64,000 nucleotides of DNA from contig NZ_CP106881.1 of the NCBI RefSeq assembly GCF_023634805.2, forward strand, positions 3,646,007 through 3,710,006, read 5' to 3'. Made by a program: the position numbers and the translations under genes. This document shows positions 1-10,242 of the stretch, one piece after another. Source of the stretch: Comamonas endophytica. GTDB lineage: Bacteria > Pseudomonadota > Gammaproteobacteria > Burkholderiales > Burkholderiaceae_C. The notes beneath the pieces are model-generated. The model searched no databases. It was not told the DNA's origin and worked only from the letters and a program-made list of their open reading frames with translations. The stretch's first letter is position 1. Each line of letters begins with the position of its first letter.

Positions 1-756
1 ATTGCCCACCGTGCACCAGGGGGCCGTGCCGTCATTGCCATGGATGGCATTGATGCCCAAGGCCTGCAGCCGCTGGCGCGCCAGGCCGGCCAGGTCTGCC
101 AGGTATTTGCCCGCAGCCGGCTGCGGCTGAAAATGCCGCTGCGCGTCAGGGTTTCCCTGGCACAGCGCGGTGCGCACCTCCTCGCCAACTTCAAAGGCCG
201 TGGGGCCGATGCAAGGGCCCAACCAAGCCAGCGTCTGGCCCGCGATGTCGGCGCGGCGCGCAACGCCGGCTCGCTCGAGCTGCGACGCGAAATGCACGAA
301 GGTGCTTTCCAGCACGCCCTCGGCGCGGCCGCCCGCGCGCACCGTGCCCGCCAAGCCGCGCCAACCGGCATGGGCCGCCGCCACGGCCGCGCCGCTGGCA
401 TGCGCAAACAGCACCGGCAGGCAGTCGGCCACCATGACGGTGCAGGCCACCCCCGGCGCCAGCGTCACGCAGGCATCGGCGGCCAGTCCCTGGGTGGTCA
501 CGCCATCGAGCACCAGCACATCGCTGCCATGCACCTGGCGCATGAACACCGGCTGCGCGCCGGCCATGCGGGCGCGCAGCCGCGCGCGGTTTTCATGCAC
601 GGCGCGCGCCGCGTCGCCGACGTGATCGCCCAGGTTGAGCGAATCCCAGGGCACGGCGCTCACGCCGCCGGCGCGCGTGGTGCACAGCGCCTGCACGCCT
701 GCCGGCGCGGGCCAATCGGGGACCAACCAGTCACTGGAGGGGGCTGCGGGGTTCAT
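1..756 (-). CDS. pgeF: Peptidoglycan editing factor PgeF (YfiH/polyphenol oxidase family), 3' end outside window
   Basis: Reads leftward and leaves the window, so the C-terminus is missing; 252 codons are present. The family is a zinc-dependent cytoplasmic enzyme that in E. coli removes wrongly incorporated amino acids from muropeptide precursors; relatives act as purine nucleoside phosphorylases. Visible family marks, in order: CTTRAGGVS near the N-terminus, VADCLPVLFA (ligand Cys), AHAGWRG (ligand His) and GPCIGPTAFEVG. The ATG at 756 overlaps the stop of the upstream isomerase gene by four bases (ATGA), so the two genes are probably translated from one message. Confidence 0.93.
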   Translation of the reverse strand, partial: MNPAAPSSDWLVPDWPAPAGVQALCTTRAGGVSAVPWDSLNLGDHVGDAARAVHENRARLRARMAGAQPVFMRQVHGSDVLVLDGVTTQGLAADACVTLAPGVACTVMVADCLPVLFAHASGAAVAAAHAGWRGLAGTVRAGGRAEGVLESTFVHFASQLERAGVARRADIAGQTLAWLGPCIGPTAFEVGEEVRTALCQGNPDAQRHFQPQPAAGKYLADLAGLARQRLQALGINAIHGNDGTAPWCTVGN

Positions 757-1418
757 TGCTTGTCCGGGCAGGCATCAGGGTGGGCCAGCGCGAATGCCGG
801 CAGTGCTTCGCAGCGCTCGACGATGGCGGCAATGCGCGGCAGCGCATCGAGCGTGAGATCGAAACGCCGCGCGTTGAAGACCTGCGGGATCAGGCAGCAA
901 TCGGCCAGGCCCGGCGCATTGCCCCAGCAATAGAGCGATTCGGGCAGGCCGCCAGCGCGGCGCTCGTCGGCCAGCAGCCCGAGCCGGCGCTCGACGGCTT
1001 GCAGCCCCGTGCCGGCCCAGTGCCGGTACCACTCGGTCTTGGCTTCGTCGGACACTCCCAGCGGGCCGACCAGGTACTTGAGCACGCGCAGGTTGTTCAG
1101 CGGATGGATGTCGCAGGCGATCATCTGCGCCAGCGCGCGCACCTGGGCGCGGCCGAGCGGGTCCCCGGGCAGCAGCGCGATCGCCGGGTGGGTTTCCTCC
1201 AGGTACTCGATGATGGCCATGGACTGCGTGAGCAGCTGCCCTTCGTCCAGCTCCAGCGCGGGCACCAGCGCGTCGCCGGTGCGGGCCACGTAGCCGGGCT
1301 CGCGCTGGTCGCCGCGCAGCAGGTGCACCGGCACGTAGTCGAAAGGCAGGCCCTTGAGTTGCAGCGCGATGCGCACGCGGTAGGCGGCCGAGGAGCGGAA
1401 ATAGGAGTGCAGCTTCAT
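753..1418 (-). CDS. Maleylacetoacetate/maleylpyruvate isomerase (GST zeta class)
   Basis: A 221-residue GST-fold enzyme that isomerises a cis ring-cleavage product (maleylacetoacetate or maleylpyruvate) to the fumaryl form with glutathione as cofactor, in the cytoplasm. The N-terminal thioredoxin-fold motif reads SSAAYRVRIALQLKG; the usual zeta motif is SSCxxRVRIAL, so the Cys is Ala here while the Ser-Ser pair is kept. CDIHPLNNLRVLKYL and GLADCCLIPQVFNARRF are typical of the C-terminal helical domain. The start at 1418 gives the conserved MKLHSYFRSSA opening. The divergent neighbour is a fumarylpyruvate hydrolase-like gene, which favours the gentisate (NagL-like) role over tyrosine breakdown, but no ring-cleaving dioxygenase lies in the window. 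Confidence 0.88.
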   Translation of the reverse strand: MKLHSYFRSSAAYRVRIALQLKGLPFDYVPVHLLRGDQREPGYVARTGDALVPALELDEGQLLTQSMAIIEYLEETHPAIALLPGDPLGRAQVRALAQMIACDIHPLNNLRVLKYLVGPLGVSDEAKTEWYRHWAGTGLQAVERRLGLLADERRAGGLPESLYCWGNAPGLADCCLIPQVFNARRFDLTLDALPRIAAIVERCEALPAFALAHPDACPDKQ

Positions 1419-1490
1419 GCCTGCCAAGCATACGCCAGCGCCGGCCGCCGGGCATGGCGCGGGCGCGCAACAAGCTGCGCAAAAATCCAG

Positions 1491-1502
1491 TCTTATATAA
1501 GA
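1491..1502. promoter_or_regulatory. 12-bp AT-rich palindrome in a divergent promoter region
   Basis: TCTTATATAAGA is a perfect palindrome inside the 165-bp gap (1419-1583) between the divergent isomerase and hydrolase genes. It is the most AT-rich spot in the gap and could hold a -10 element or a regulator site serving both genes. No regulator gene for this pair is seen in the window. The functional assignment is inference. Confidence 0.35.
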
Positions 1503-1583
1503 ATGCGCGGCTTTGCATGGCACACTGCTGCCCGGGCCGCGCCCGGCGCGGCGGGCATTTACCTTCATCCGTGAAAGATTCCT

Positions 1584-2279
1584 ATGCACTATGTATTCGC
1601 ACCCGCAGACGTTGCCAGCCTGCCGGTGGTGGGCCGCAGCGAACGTTTTCCCCTGCGCCGCGTCTTCTGCGTCGGCCGCAACTATGCCGAGCACGCCAAG
1701 GAGATGGGCTTCACCGGCCGCGAGGCGCCGTTCTTCTTTCTCAAGCCGGCCCATGCGGTGCTGCCTGTGGAAGCCGGCACCACCGGCGAGATGCCCTACC
1801 CCACGCTCACCAGCAACCTGCACCATGAGATCGAGCTGGTCGTGGCCATCGGCAAGGCCGGCAGGAACATCGCCGCCGCCGATGCCGCCGAATACATCTA
1901 CGGCTACGCCGTGGGCCTGGACATGACGCGCCGCGACCTGCAAAACGAGATGAAGAAGCAGGGCCGCCCCTGGTCCATCGGCAAGGCTTTCGACTTCTCC
2001 GCGCCCATCGGCCCCATCACGCCCGCGGCGCAGGCCGGCAACGTGGAGCAGGCGGAAATCTGGCTGCAGGTCAATGGCGCCGACCGCCAGCGCAGCGACG
2101 TCACGCAGCTGATCTGGAACATCGCCGAGACCATCGAGCACCTGTCGGCCGCCTGGAAGCTGCAGCCCGGCGACCTGATCATGACCGGCACGCCCGAAGG
2201 CGTGGGCGCGGTGGTGCGCGGCGATCTGCTCGAAGGCGGCGTGGCCGGGCTGACCCCGCTGTCGGTGCGCATCGTCTGA
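1584..2279 (+). CDS. Fumarylacetoacetate hydrolase-family protein, probably fumarylpyruvate hydrolase (NagK-like)
   Basis: A 231-residue single-domain FAH-family hydrolase, predicted to split fumarylpyruvate to fumarate and pyruvate using a bound divalent metal. Family marks: [14 protein letters not shown] near residue 30, the metal-binding [25 protein letters not shown], the [11 protein letters not shown] loop, and the near-C-terminal [16 protein letters not shown]. The length suits the short NagK type; classical fumarylacetoacetase is about 420 residues. The start at 1584 gives the conserved MHYVF opening, preceded by a modest GAAAG ribosome site. It is divergent from the GST isomerase that would make its substrate. 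Confidence 0.88.
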   Translation: MHYVFAPADVASLPVVGRSERFPLRRVFCVGRNYAEHAKEMGFTGREAPFFFLKPAHAVLPVEAGTTGEMPYPTLTSNLHHEIELVVAIGKAGRNIAAADAAEYIYGYAVGLDMTRRDLQNEMKKQGRPWSIGKAFDFSAPIGPITPAAQAGNVEQAEIWLQVNGADRQRSDVTQLIWNIAETIEHLSAAWKLQPGDLIMTGTPEGVGAVVRGDLLEGGVAGLTPLSVRIV

Positions 2280-2285
2280 TGCGCC

Positions 2286-2306
2286 CTGCCCTGCGGCGCA
2301 GGGCAG
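2286..2306 (+). terminator. Possible terminator hairpin after the FAH-family gene
   Basis: CTGCCCTGC and GCAGGGCAG form a perfect 9-bp GC stem around a 3-base loop, starting six bases after the hydrolase stop codon. Only a weak T-rich tail (ATTTCC) follows, so it may be an mRNA-stabilising hairpin or an inefficient terminator. Confidence 0.45.
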
Positions 2307-2362
2307 CTCCATTTCCCGGCGTCGACCCCTGCGTCCGCCGGGATTTTTGCTTATATTCCGCC

Positions 2363-2914
2363 ATGACCTTTCGCAGCCCCATCCAGTTCTGCCGCAACTG
2401 CGGCACCGCCGTCGTCTACCGCATCCCGGACGATGGCGACACCCGGGAGCGCGCGGTCTGCCCCCACTGCCACACCATCCACTACGAGAACCCGCTGAAC
2501 GTCGTCGGCACCATTCCGGTGATGGACGACGGCCGGGTGCTGCTGTGCCGGCGCAACATCGAGCCGCGCCGCGGCCTGTGGACGCTTCCCGCGGGCTTCA
2601 TGGAACTGGGCGAGACCACCGCCCAGGGCGCACAGCGCGAAACCGATGAGGAGGCCGGTGCCGATATCGAGATGGGACCCCTGTTCTCGCTCGTCAGCGT
2701 ACCTCGGGTGGGCCAGGTGCATGTGTTCTACCGCGCACGCCTGCGCGCCGAGAAGTGCTATCCCGGCCCCGAGACCATGGAAGTGCAGCTGTTCGCCGAG
2801 CAGGACATTCCCTGGGACGAGATTGCGTTTCGCACGGTCAAGCAAACGCTGCGGCACTACTACGCCGACCGCGCCAGCGGGCGTTTCGCCGTGCACTGCA
2901 TCGATCTGGACTAG
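2363..2914 (+). CDS. Zinc-ribbon NUDIX hydrolase
   Basis: A 183-residue protein with an N-terminal zinc ribbon (CRNCG, then CPHCH about 25 residues later) followed by a NUDIX domain. The NUDIX box is complete: G-x5-E-x7-RE-x2-EE-x-G, seen as GFMELGE then RETDEEAGA. Such proteins hydrolyse nucleoside diphosphates linked to another moiety; the substrate cannot be read from sequence, though the ribbon recalls NudC-type NADH pyrophosphatases. The ATG at 2363 is chosen because upstream in-frame codons run into the preceding gene and its hairpin. Confidence 0.88.
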   Translation: MTFRSPIQFCRNCGTAVVYRIPDDGDTRERAVCPHCHTIHYENPLNVVGTIPVMDDGRVLLCRRNIEPRRGLWTLPAGFMELGETTAQGAQRETDEEAGADIEMGPLFSLVSVPRVGQVHVFYRARLRAEKCYPGPETMEVQLFAEQDIPWDEIAFRTVKQTLRHYYADRASGRFAVHCIDLD

Positions 2915-3025
2915 CCCCGCCGCGCTTTCGGCCCGGCGCTTGGCCCGGCTCTTGCTTGGGCTCCTGGCAAAAAATGGTCGCCGCGCGGGATGGCGACATC
3001 AATGCAACAGACCGGGAGGCACATG

Positions 3026-5707
3026 ATGTCAGGCACACACGAAGCCGTTGAGGCAATCGATACCGATGGATTCATTCCCTTCATGCGCAAGGTCTCGCGC
3101 TGCGAGGATTCGCTGCGCGAGCTGCGCCTGACCTGGCGGCTGATCGAGTCGTCGGCGCGCATGAATTGCCCCGACGAGGCGCACAGCATCCTGCCGATGA
3201 TGGCGGCCACGCGCGAAGGCTTCCAGCGACTGGAAGCCGACCTGGTGCGCTCGCTGGTGGCGGAATCCGTGGACGAAGTGATGCGCGAGATCGGCACGCA
3301 GGCACGCAACGTCATAGACATCCTGGTGCGCAACCTCTACGAGCGCACGGCCGATGTGGGCTTTCTCGCCACCGATCCCGTGCTGTGCCGCCTGGCCGCG
3401 GGGCTCGATGCGGATCCCCAGGCGGTGCGCACGCGGCTGCGCCAGTACCGCAGCAAGTACACGGTCTACGACGACGTCCTGGTGCTCGACGCGCAGGGCC
3501 GGGTGCTGGCGCGCATCGACGAGAGCGTTCCGGCGGCGGAGGAAGCCGACCCGCTGGTGGCGCAGACGCTGCGCAGCCCGGGCTATGTGGAGACCTTCCG
3601 CGCCAGCCACCTGCGTCCGGGACCGCGCAATGCGCTGCTGTATTCGCAGCGGCTGCTGCATCCCGCCACGGGCGAGCCGGTCGGGGTGCTGTGCCTGAGC
3701 TTTGCCTTCGACGACGAGCTGCAGGGCATCTTCCAGGCGCGCGGCGCGCAGGACGGACGCAGCCTGGCGCTGCTGGTGGATGCCGCGGGGGAGGTGCTGG
3801 CCAGCAGCGATCCGCAATGGGTCGCGCCGGGCCGCAAGGTGCCGGGCAATGAAGCCGGCGCGCCGCGCCTGTGGACCCATTCGGGCCGCTCCTACCTGGT
3901 GCAGACGCTGCCCGCGGCGGGCTACCAGGGCTATCCGGGTCCGGCCGGATGGAAGGGCCAGGTCATGGTGCCGGTGGAGCTGGCCTTCCAGGCACGCGCC
4001 GCCGGCAGCGCCCAGGGCACGGCCGAAAGCCTGCTGCCGGCCATCATCCAGGGCCTGCTGGGCCATGCGCGCCGGTTCTGCCCGCCGCTGCACGACATCG
4101 TGACGGCGGCCGATACCATCCGGCGCGTGGTGTGGAACGGCCAGGTGATGACGGCCGGGCGGCGCGAGGGCACCGAGCGCCTGTCGGCGGTGCTCGAGCA
4201 GATCGGCGAGACCGGCGCGCGCACCAACGAGGTGTTCAGCCAGTCGATACGCGATCTGCACCACACGGTGCTGGGCGCGGCGCTGCGCGACGGCGAGTTC
4301 CTCAGCCAGTTGCTGGTCGACCTGTTGGACCGCAACCTCTACGAGCGCGCCAACGACTGCCGCTGGTGGGCGCTGACGCCCGAGCTGCGCAATCTGCTGG
4401 CCGATGTGCAGCTGGACATCGCCAGCGATGGCGACCTGATGCGCGCCAACGCCATCCTGGGCCAGATCAACGGCCTCTATACCGTGTACTCGCGGCTGGT
4501 GGTCTATGACACCAGCGGCCGCATCGTGGCCGCCAGCCACGCGACGCTGGCCGACGGCAGCAGCGCCATCGGCCAGCAGGTGGAGGCCGACGCGCTGGCT
4601 GCGGTGCTGGCATTGGGCGGTGCCCAGGCCTACCACGTGAGCCCGTGGCGCGCAGGCCCGCTGAGCGACGGCGCCCCGACCTATGTGTTCCATGCCGCCG
4701 TGCGTGCGCCCGACGGCGCGCAGACCGTGGGCGGCATCGGCATCGTCTTCAACGCCGAGGCCGAACTCGGCGCCATGCTGGCCGGCGCCAGCCAGGGCGG
4801 CGCAAGCCACTGCACGGTGTTCGTGGACCGCAGCGGGCTGGTGCTGGCCAGCAGCCCGGCGCAATGCGCCGCCAGCGGCCTGCATATCGCCCAGGGCAGC
4901 CGCCTGGCGCTGCCCGGCGGCATGCTGCAGCTGGCGCCGGGCGAAAGCGCCTCGCGTGCGATGGTGCATGACGGCCACTATTGCATCGTGGGCTGCTCGG
5001 CAACGCAGGGCTACCGCGAATTCCGCGCCCATGCCGATGCCCAGGGCGCCTCTGCGCAGGGCGCCTCTGCGCCGGATACCGTGCTGGCGCTGTCCTTCAC
5101 CTCCTTTGGCGCGGTGCTGGCCGATGCCGAGGCCGCCGTGATGCGCCGCGGCACCCATGTGCCCGGAGACAGCGGCGCCGCAGACGACGCGGGGCGCGAG
5201 ATGGCCACCTTCTTCATCGATGCGCGGCCCTTCGCCGTGGACGCGGGCTGCGTGCTCGAAGCCCTGCCCGCCAGCGCCATCACACCGGTGTCGGCCGGCC
5301 GCATGCCCTACTGCATGGGCACGCTGGCGCGGCGCGCGCAAGGCCAGGTCACGGGCTATGCCTGGGTCTTCGACCTGGGCCATGTGCTGCGGGGCACACC
5401 CTCGCAGGTGACAGCCCAGAGCCAGGTCATCGTCATAGATGCCGGGGGGCGGCGCATTGGGCTGCTGGTCAGCGATCTGCTGGGCGTGCAGCATTTCGCG
5501 GCGCGGCGCTTTGCCGCGGCGCCGCGCATCGGCAGCGGTGCGCCGGCAGTGGTCGGCGAGATCCTGCAGGCGCAGCAGGCCGACGGATCGGCCCTGCTGG
5601 TGCAGTGCCTCGATGCCGTGGCGCTGATGCGGCTGCTGCAGGCCAGCGCGGTGCACCAGCGCCACATGCTGGAGGCCGCGCCGCAAGCCGAGGCGGCGCC
5701 CGCCTGA
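3026..5707 (+). CDS. Soluble double-Cache sensor protein with C-terminal CheW domain
   Basis: An 893-residue protein not assignable to a named gene. Two copies of a Cache-like sensor unit can be traced, each opening with a matching segment (RNLYERTADVGFLATDP near residue 103, RNLYERANDCRWWALTPE near 437) and continuing into YTVYDDVLVLDAQGRVLA or YTVYSRLVVYDTSGRIVA. Residues about 725-870 resemble a CheW domain (FFIDARPFAVDA, then VIVIDAGGRRIGLLVSDLLGV). CheW normally bridges receptors and the kinase CheA. No signal peptide or membrane segment is visible, so the sensor should lie in the cytoplasm. The start at 3026 is six bases after GGGAGG (3014-3019); ATG 3023 is an alternative. No che or flagellar gene lies nearby. 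Confidence 0.72.
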   Translation: MSGTHEAVEAIDTDGFIPFMRKVSRCEDSLRELRLTWRLIESSARMNCPDEAHSILPMMAATREGFQRLEADLVRSLVAESVDEVMREIGTQARNVIDILVRNLYERTADVGFLATDPVLCRLAAGLDADPQAVRTRLRQYRSKYTVYDDVLVLDAQGRVLARIDESVPAAEEADPLVAQTLRSPGYVETFRASHLRPGPRNALLYSQRLLHPATGEPVGVLCLSFAFDDELQGIFQARGAQDGRSLALLVDAAGEVLASSDPQWVAPGRKVPGNEAGAPRLWTHSGRSYLVQTLPAAGYQGYPGPAGWKGQVMVPVELAFQARAAGSAQGTAESLLPAIIQGLLGHARRFCPPLHDIVTAADTIRRVVWNGQVMTAGRREGTERLSAVLEQIGETGARTNEVFSQSIRDLHHTVLGAALRDGEFLSQLLVDLLDRNLYERANDCRWWALTPELRNLLADVQLDIASDGDLMRANAILGQINGLYTVYSRLVVYDTSGRIVAASHATLADGSSAIGQQVEADALAAVLALGGAQAYHVSPWRAGPLSDGAPTYVFHAAVRAPDGAQTVGGIGIVFNAEAELGAMLAGASQGGASHCTVFVDRSGLVLASSPAQCAASGLHIAQGSRLALPGGMLQLAPGESASRAMVHDGHYCIVGCSATQGYREFRAHADAQGASAQGASAPDTVLALSFTSFGAVLADAEAAVMRRGTHVPGDSGAADDAGREMATFFIDARPFAVDAGCVLEALPASAITPVSAGRMPYCMGTLARRAQGQVTGYAWVFDLGHVLRGTPSQVTAQSQVIVIDAGGRRIGLLVSDLLGVQHFAARRFAAAPRIGSGAPAVVGEILQAQQADGSALLVQCLDAVALMRLLQASAVHQRHMLEAAPQAEAAPA
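5042..5071 (+). repeat. In-frame 15-bp tandem duplication (2 copies)
   Basis: CAGGGCGCCTCTGCG occurs twice in perfect tandem at 5042-5056 and 5057-5071. It encodes a duplicated QGASA in the linker after the second Cache unit, so it only lengthens a flexible stretch. Confidence 0.9.
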
Positions 5708-5720
5708 GCCGGCTCAGGCG
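5701..5720. terminator. Perfect 20-bp palindrome spanning two convergent stop codons
   Basis: The half-site CGCCTGAGCC is followed directly by its reverse complement. The TGA of the Cache-CheW gene (5705-5707) and the TGA of the convergent SRAP gene (read from 5714-5716) sit symmetrically within it. A hairpin here could limit transcription in both directions, but no T-run follows on either strand, so the terminator role is inferred. Confidence 0.45.
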
Positions 5721-6460
5721 CGCCAGTCCTTGGGAATCTTGTCCTTCTTGTTTTCCACCGGGTTCGCGGTCAGCCAGCTGGCCGAGTACTGGCGCATGAA
5801 CTCGCGCGCCTTGTCCTGGCGCACGCTGAGCCAGGCATCGTAGGCGCCCTCGTTGAGGATGGCCGGCATGCGCCGCTCGTTGCCCGGGGGCTGGTAGCGG
5901 TGCAGCAGGCCATGGGTGTTGGCGTTGATGTTCAGCGCCGCGAAGCTCAGGATGTCCTCGCCCTCCGGCCCCTGCCAGCGCGCCCACAGGCCCGCCAGCC
6001 CCATCGGTTTGCCATCGACGCGCGAGATGCGCGTCGACACCGGCTTGCCGCTGCGGTAGTCGTCCTCGAAGAAGGCCATGATCGGAATGATGCAGCGCTG
6101 GCTGTTGAGCCAGGCATCGCGGAAGGCCTGCGCCGTGGAGGCGGTTTCGTTGCGCGCGTGCAGCAGCTTGATGGCGCGCAGGCGCGCGTCCGAGGCGTTC
6201 TTCACCCAGTGCGGCACCAGGCCCCATTGGGCCTGCAGCAATTCGCGCACCGGCGCGGGCTTGCGTGCGGATGCAGGTGTGGAAGTGGCCTCGGGCTGCG
6301 CCGGTGGGGCTGCCGGCACCTCGGCTTGCGACACTGCGCGGATGATGTAGCCCGGGCGCCGGGCCCGCAGCAAACGCTCGCCCAGTTCCCCTGGAGGGGC
6401 CACCTTGAAGAACTCGGGATAGGCTTCTGCCTTTTGCAGTGTTTCGTAATGGGAACTCAT
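5714..6460 (-). CDS. SRAP (HMCES/YedK) family protein with Ser at position 2
   Basis: A 248-residue SOS-response-associated-peptidase family protein. Family members sense abasic sites in single-stranded DNA and crosslink to them through Cys2, exposed after Met removal. Matches: LLHARNETAST (the NAR-E region), RCIIPIMAFFEDDY (the active-site Glu loop) and ERRMPAILNEGAYDAWL (the H/RMP region). The start at 6458-6460 gives Met-Ser-Ser-His-Tyr, where the family has Met-Cys, so the crosslinking Cys is absent. Upstream in-frame codons contain no Cys directly after a start. An Ala/Pro-rich insert sits at about residues 45-70. The gene is convergent with the Cache-CheW gene and overlaps their shared palindrome. 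Confidence 0.8.
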   Translation of the reverse strand: MSSHYETLQKAEAYPEFFKVAPPGELGERLLRARRPGYIIRAVSQAEVPAAPPAQPEATSTPASARKPAPVRELLQAQWGLVPHWVKNASDARLRAIKLLHARNETASTAQAFRDAWLNSQRCIIPIMAFFEDDYRSGKPVSTRISRVDGKPMGLAGLWARWQGPEGEDILSFAALNINANTHGLLHRYQPPGNERRMPAILNEGAYDAWLSVRQDKAREFMRQYSASWLTANPVENKKDKIPKDWRA

Positions 6461-6548
6461 GCGCGGATGGTAACTGCAGCGCCCGCAGCGGCACGGCAAA
6501 GCGGCGCGACTTTGCCGTGCCTGCTCTCGCTTCACCCTGGCTTCGTGC

Positions 6549-7967
6549 TCATGCCCTGCCAGTCAGCAAAGGGCTCCATTCATCGCTTCGCGGTGTGGGC
6601 AGCGATGCCGCAGCCGGCGAAGCCGCCGCATCGGCGCCATGCGTCTGCTGCGCCTGCCGCGGCGCGTTGCCGTCCGCGGTGGTCTTCAGGCCCCATACCG
6701 CTTCGAGGCTGGTGTTGCCCAGCCGCATCGGGGCGATGGCGTTTGTCGCTGCCTGGATGTACTCATCGACGGCCGCCTGGCTCGCAAAGCCAAGCCGCTG
6801 CCCCGCGCCGCCCAACTCTTGCAGGGTGCGCATGCACTGGGTGAATCCAGCGCGGTAAGGCCCCGACAGATAGGTGATCGGCGCATCCTGCGGGCTGCCG
6901 AAGCCCCTGGCGATCAACTCCGCAAGCGTTGCGTAGGAACCGCTGGCGAGCTGGCCCTGCAGGAGGGGTCCTCTGAGTTCCGAATGGGTGGAAATGCGAT
7001 TGGAAAACACCAGGCTCCTCTCCACGTCGGCTGCATCACGGAAAGTCACTTCGAACCTGGAGGCATCGCCCTCGAGCTCCCGCGTGCCCACGAAGTTGTC
7101 GCTGCAGAAAAACCGATCGTGCAGGTTCTTCTTCATCGCCTCCTTGGCTTCGTCGCCATCCACCATCTGATCGACGGTATCGATGACCGCGGCATCGCTG
7201 TCGCGCGTGCGCAGCAGGTGATCGACGGCGGTGGTGCACGCATGGGCCTGGGTGGTCAACGCGTCGGTCAACACCTGCCGGTCGGGAATCGGGCAGCGGG
7301 CAAGCGTGTGCCTCCCGACAAACAGTTCGACATTTTCGAGGTCGGGAGACAGTTCGACACCGGGGAACACATCGTTGGCGGGCACGCCCAGCTCTTGCAG
7401 GCTGCCGCTGATGAGGCGGAACTTCTCCAGCATGACGCTGGAGGGATGACGGTCGAGGGATCCGGCTTGCCGTTCATTGATCGTGCGGAACTTCTCGCAC
7501 AGGGCTGTGCACTCCCTTGCCGGATCCGCGCCATGGCTCGCGTGCAGATGGCTGCCGAATTCCGCCAGCACCACATGGTCTTCGAAATCGGCAAGGGTCC
7601 GCCCGGACTCCACCGGCAGGCTGGCGGCTTGCGCCAGCGTCTCGCCGCCGATCACCATCCGATAGGACCAGGTTTTGCCTTCCTCGTCCTTCTGCAGGTT
7701 CAACTGGCACTGGTCCATGTGTTCAGGGCGCAGGAAGCTGTGCAGCTCCTGGAAGCGCCGCAGCCGCTCGCCATGAGCGCTCGCAGGCGCATTCACGGTA
7801 TTGAACACCTTCTCGATGGCGGCTTTTTTCACGCCGCCCCGGCACCAGTCGACGAAACGGTCGACCAGCCCCATGCGCTGCGCCTCGCCCAGTGTCTGAG
7901 CGCCCCTGATCTGCGCCATGCGGTCGTGGGTCAACATGACATTGTTCAGCCGCACACCCATCGACAT
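6549..7967 (-). CDS. Orphan protein resembling a secreted (type III-like) effector
   Basis: A 472-residue protein not recognised as a named gene. It has no signal peptide or membrane segment. Residues about 26-47 (LVDRFVDWCRGG then KKAAIEKVF) resemble, by eye, the WEK(I/M)xxFF-plus-helix segment near the N-terminus of Salmonella effectors such as SifA and SopD2. The rest is mixed alpha/beta with many Cys and His, ending in an Ala/Pro-rich tail. By eye its DNA (for example 6960-7200) is less GC-rich than the flanking genes, which suggests later acquisition. The start at 7967 has GGGAG eight bases upstream; earlier starts would run into ligA. No secretion genes or chaperone lie nearby. The effector reading is inference. 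Confidence 0.55.
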   Translation of the reverse strand: MSMGVRLNNVMLTHDRMAQIRGAQTLGEAQRMGLVDRFVDWCRGGVKKAAIEKVFNTVNAPASAHGERLRRFQELHSFLRPEHMDQCQLNLQKDEEGKTWSYRMVIGGETLAQAASLPVESGRTLADFEDHVVLAEFGSHLHASHGADPARECTALCEKFRTINERQAGSLDRHPSSVMLEKFRLISGSLQELGVPANDVFPGVELSPDLENVELFVGRHTLARCPIPDRQVLTDALTTQAHACTTAVDHLLRTRDSDAAVIDTVDQMVDGDEAKEAMKKNLHDRFFCSDNFVGTRELEGDASRFEVTFRDAADVERSLVFSNRISTHSELRGPLLQGQLASGSYATLAELIARGFGSPQDAPITYLSGPYRAGFTQCMRTLQELGGAGQRLGFASQAAVDEYIQAATNAIAPMRLGNTSLEAVWGLKTTADGNAPRQAQQTHGADAAASPAAASLPTPRSDEWSPLLTGRA

Positions 7968-8079
7968 GCGCATCGCTCCCAACCTGGTTTGCCACGGATG
8001 GGTCCCGATGACCCGTCCAATGCATGTTGGTGGCAGCCCGCCGGCCGGGGTTCCCTGCCCGCCGGCAATGCGCCAGCGC

Positions 8080-10242
<2,163 letters not shown>

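Noticed and set aside
3029..5686. 885-residue open frame antisense to the Cache-CheW gene
   Set aside because: Its product is His/Arg/Gln-rich without domains, a usual shadow of a GC-rich gene. The sense strand has clear motifs and a ribosome site.
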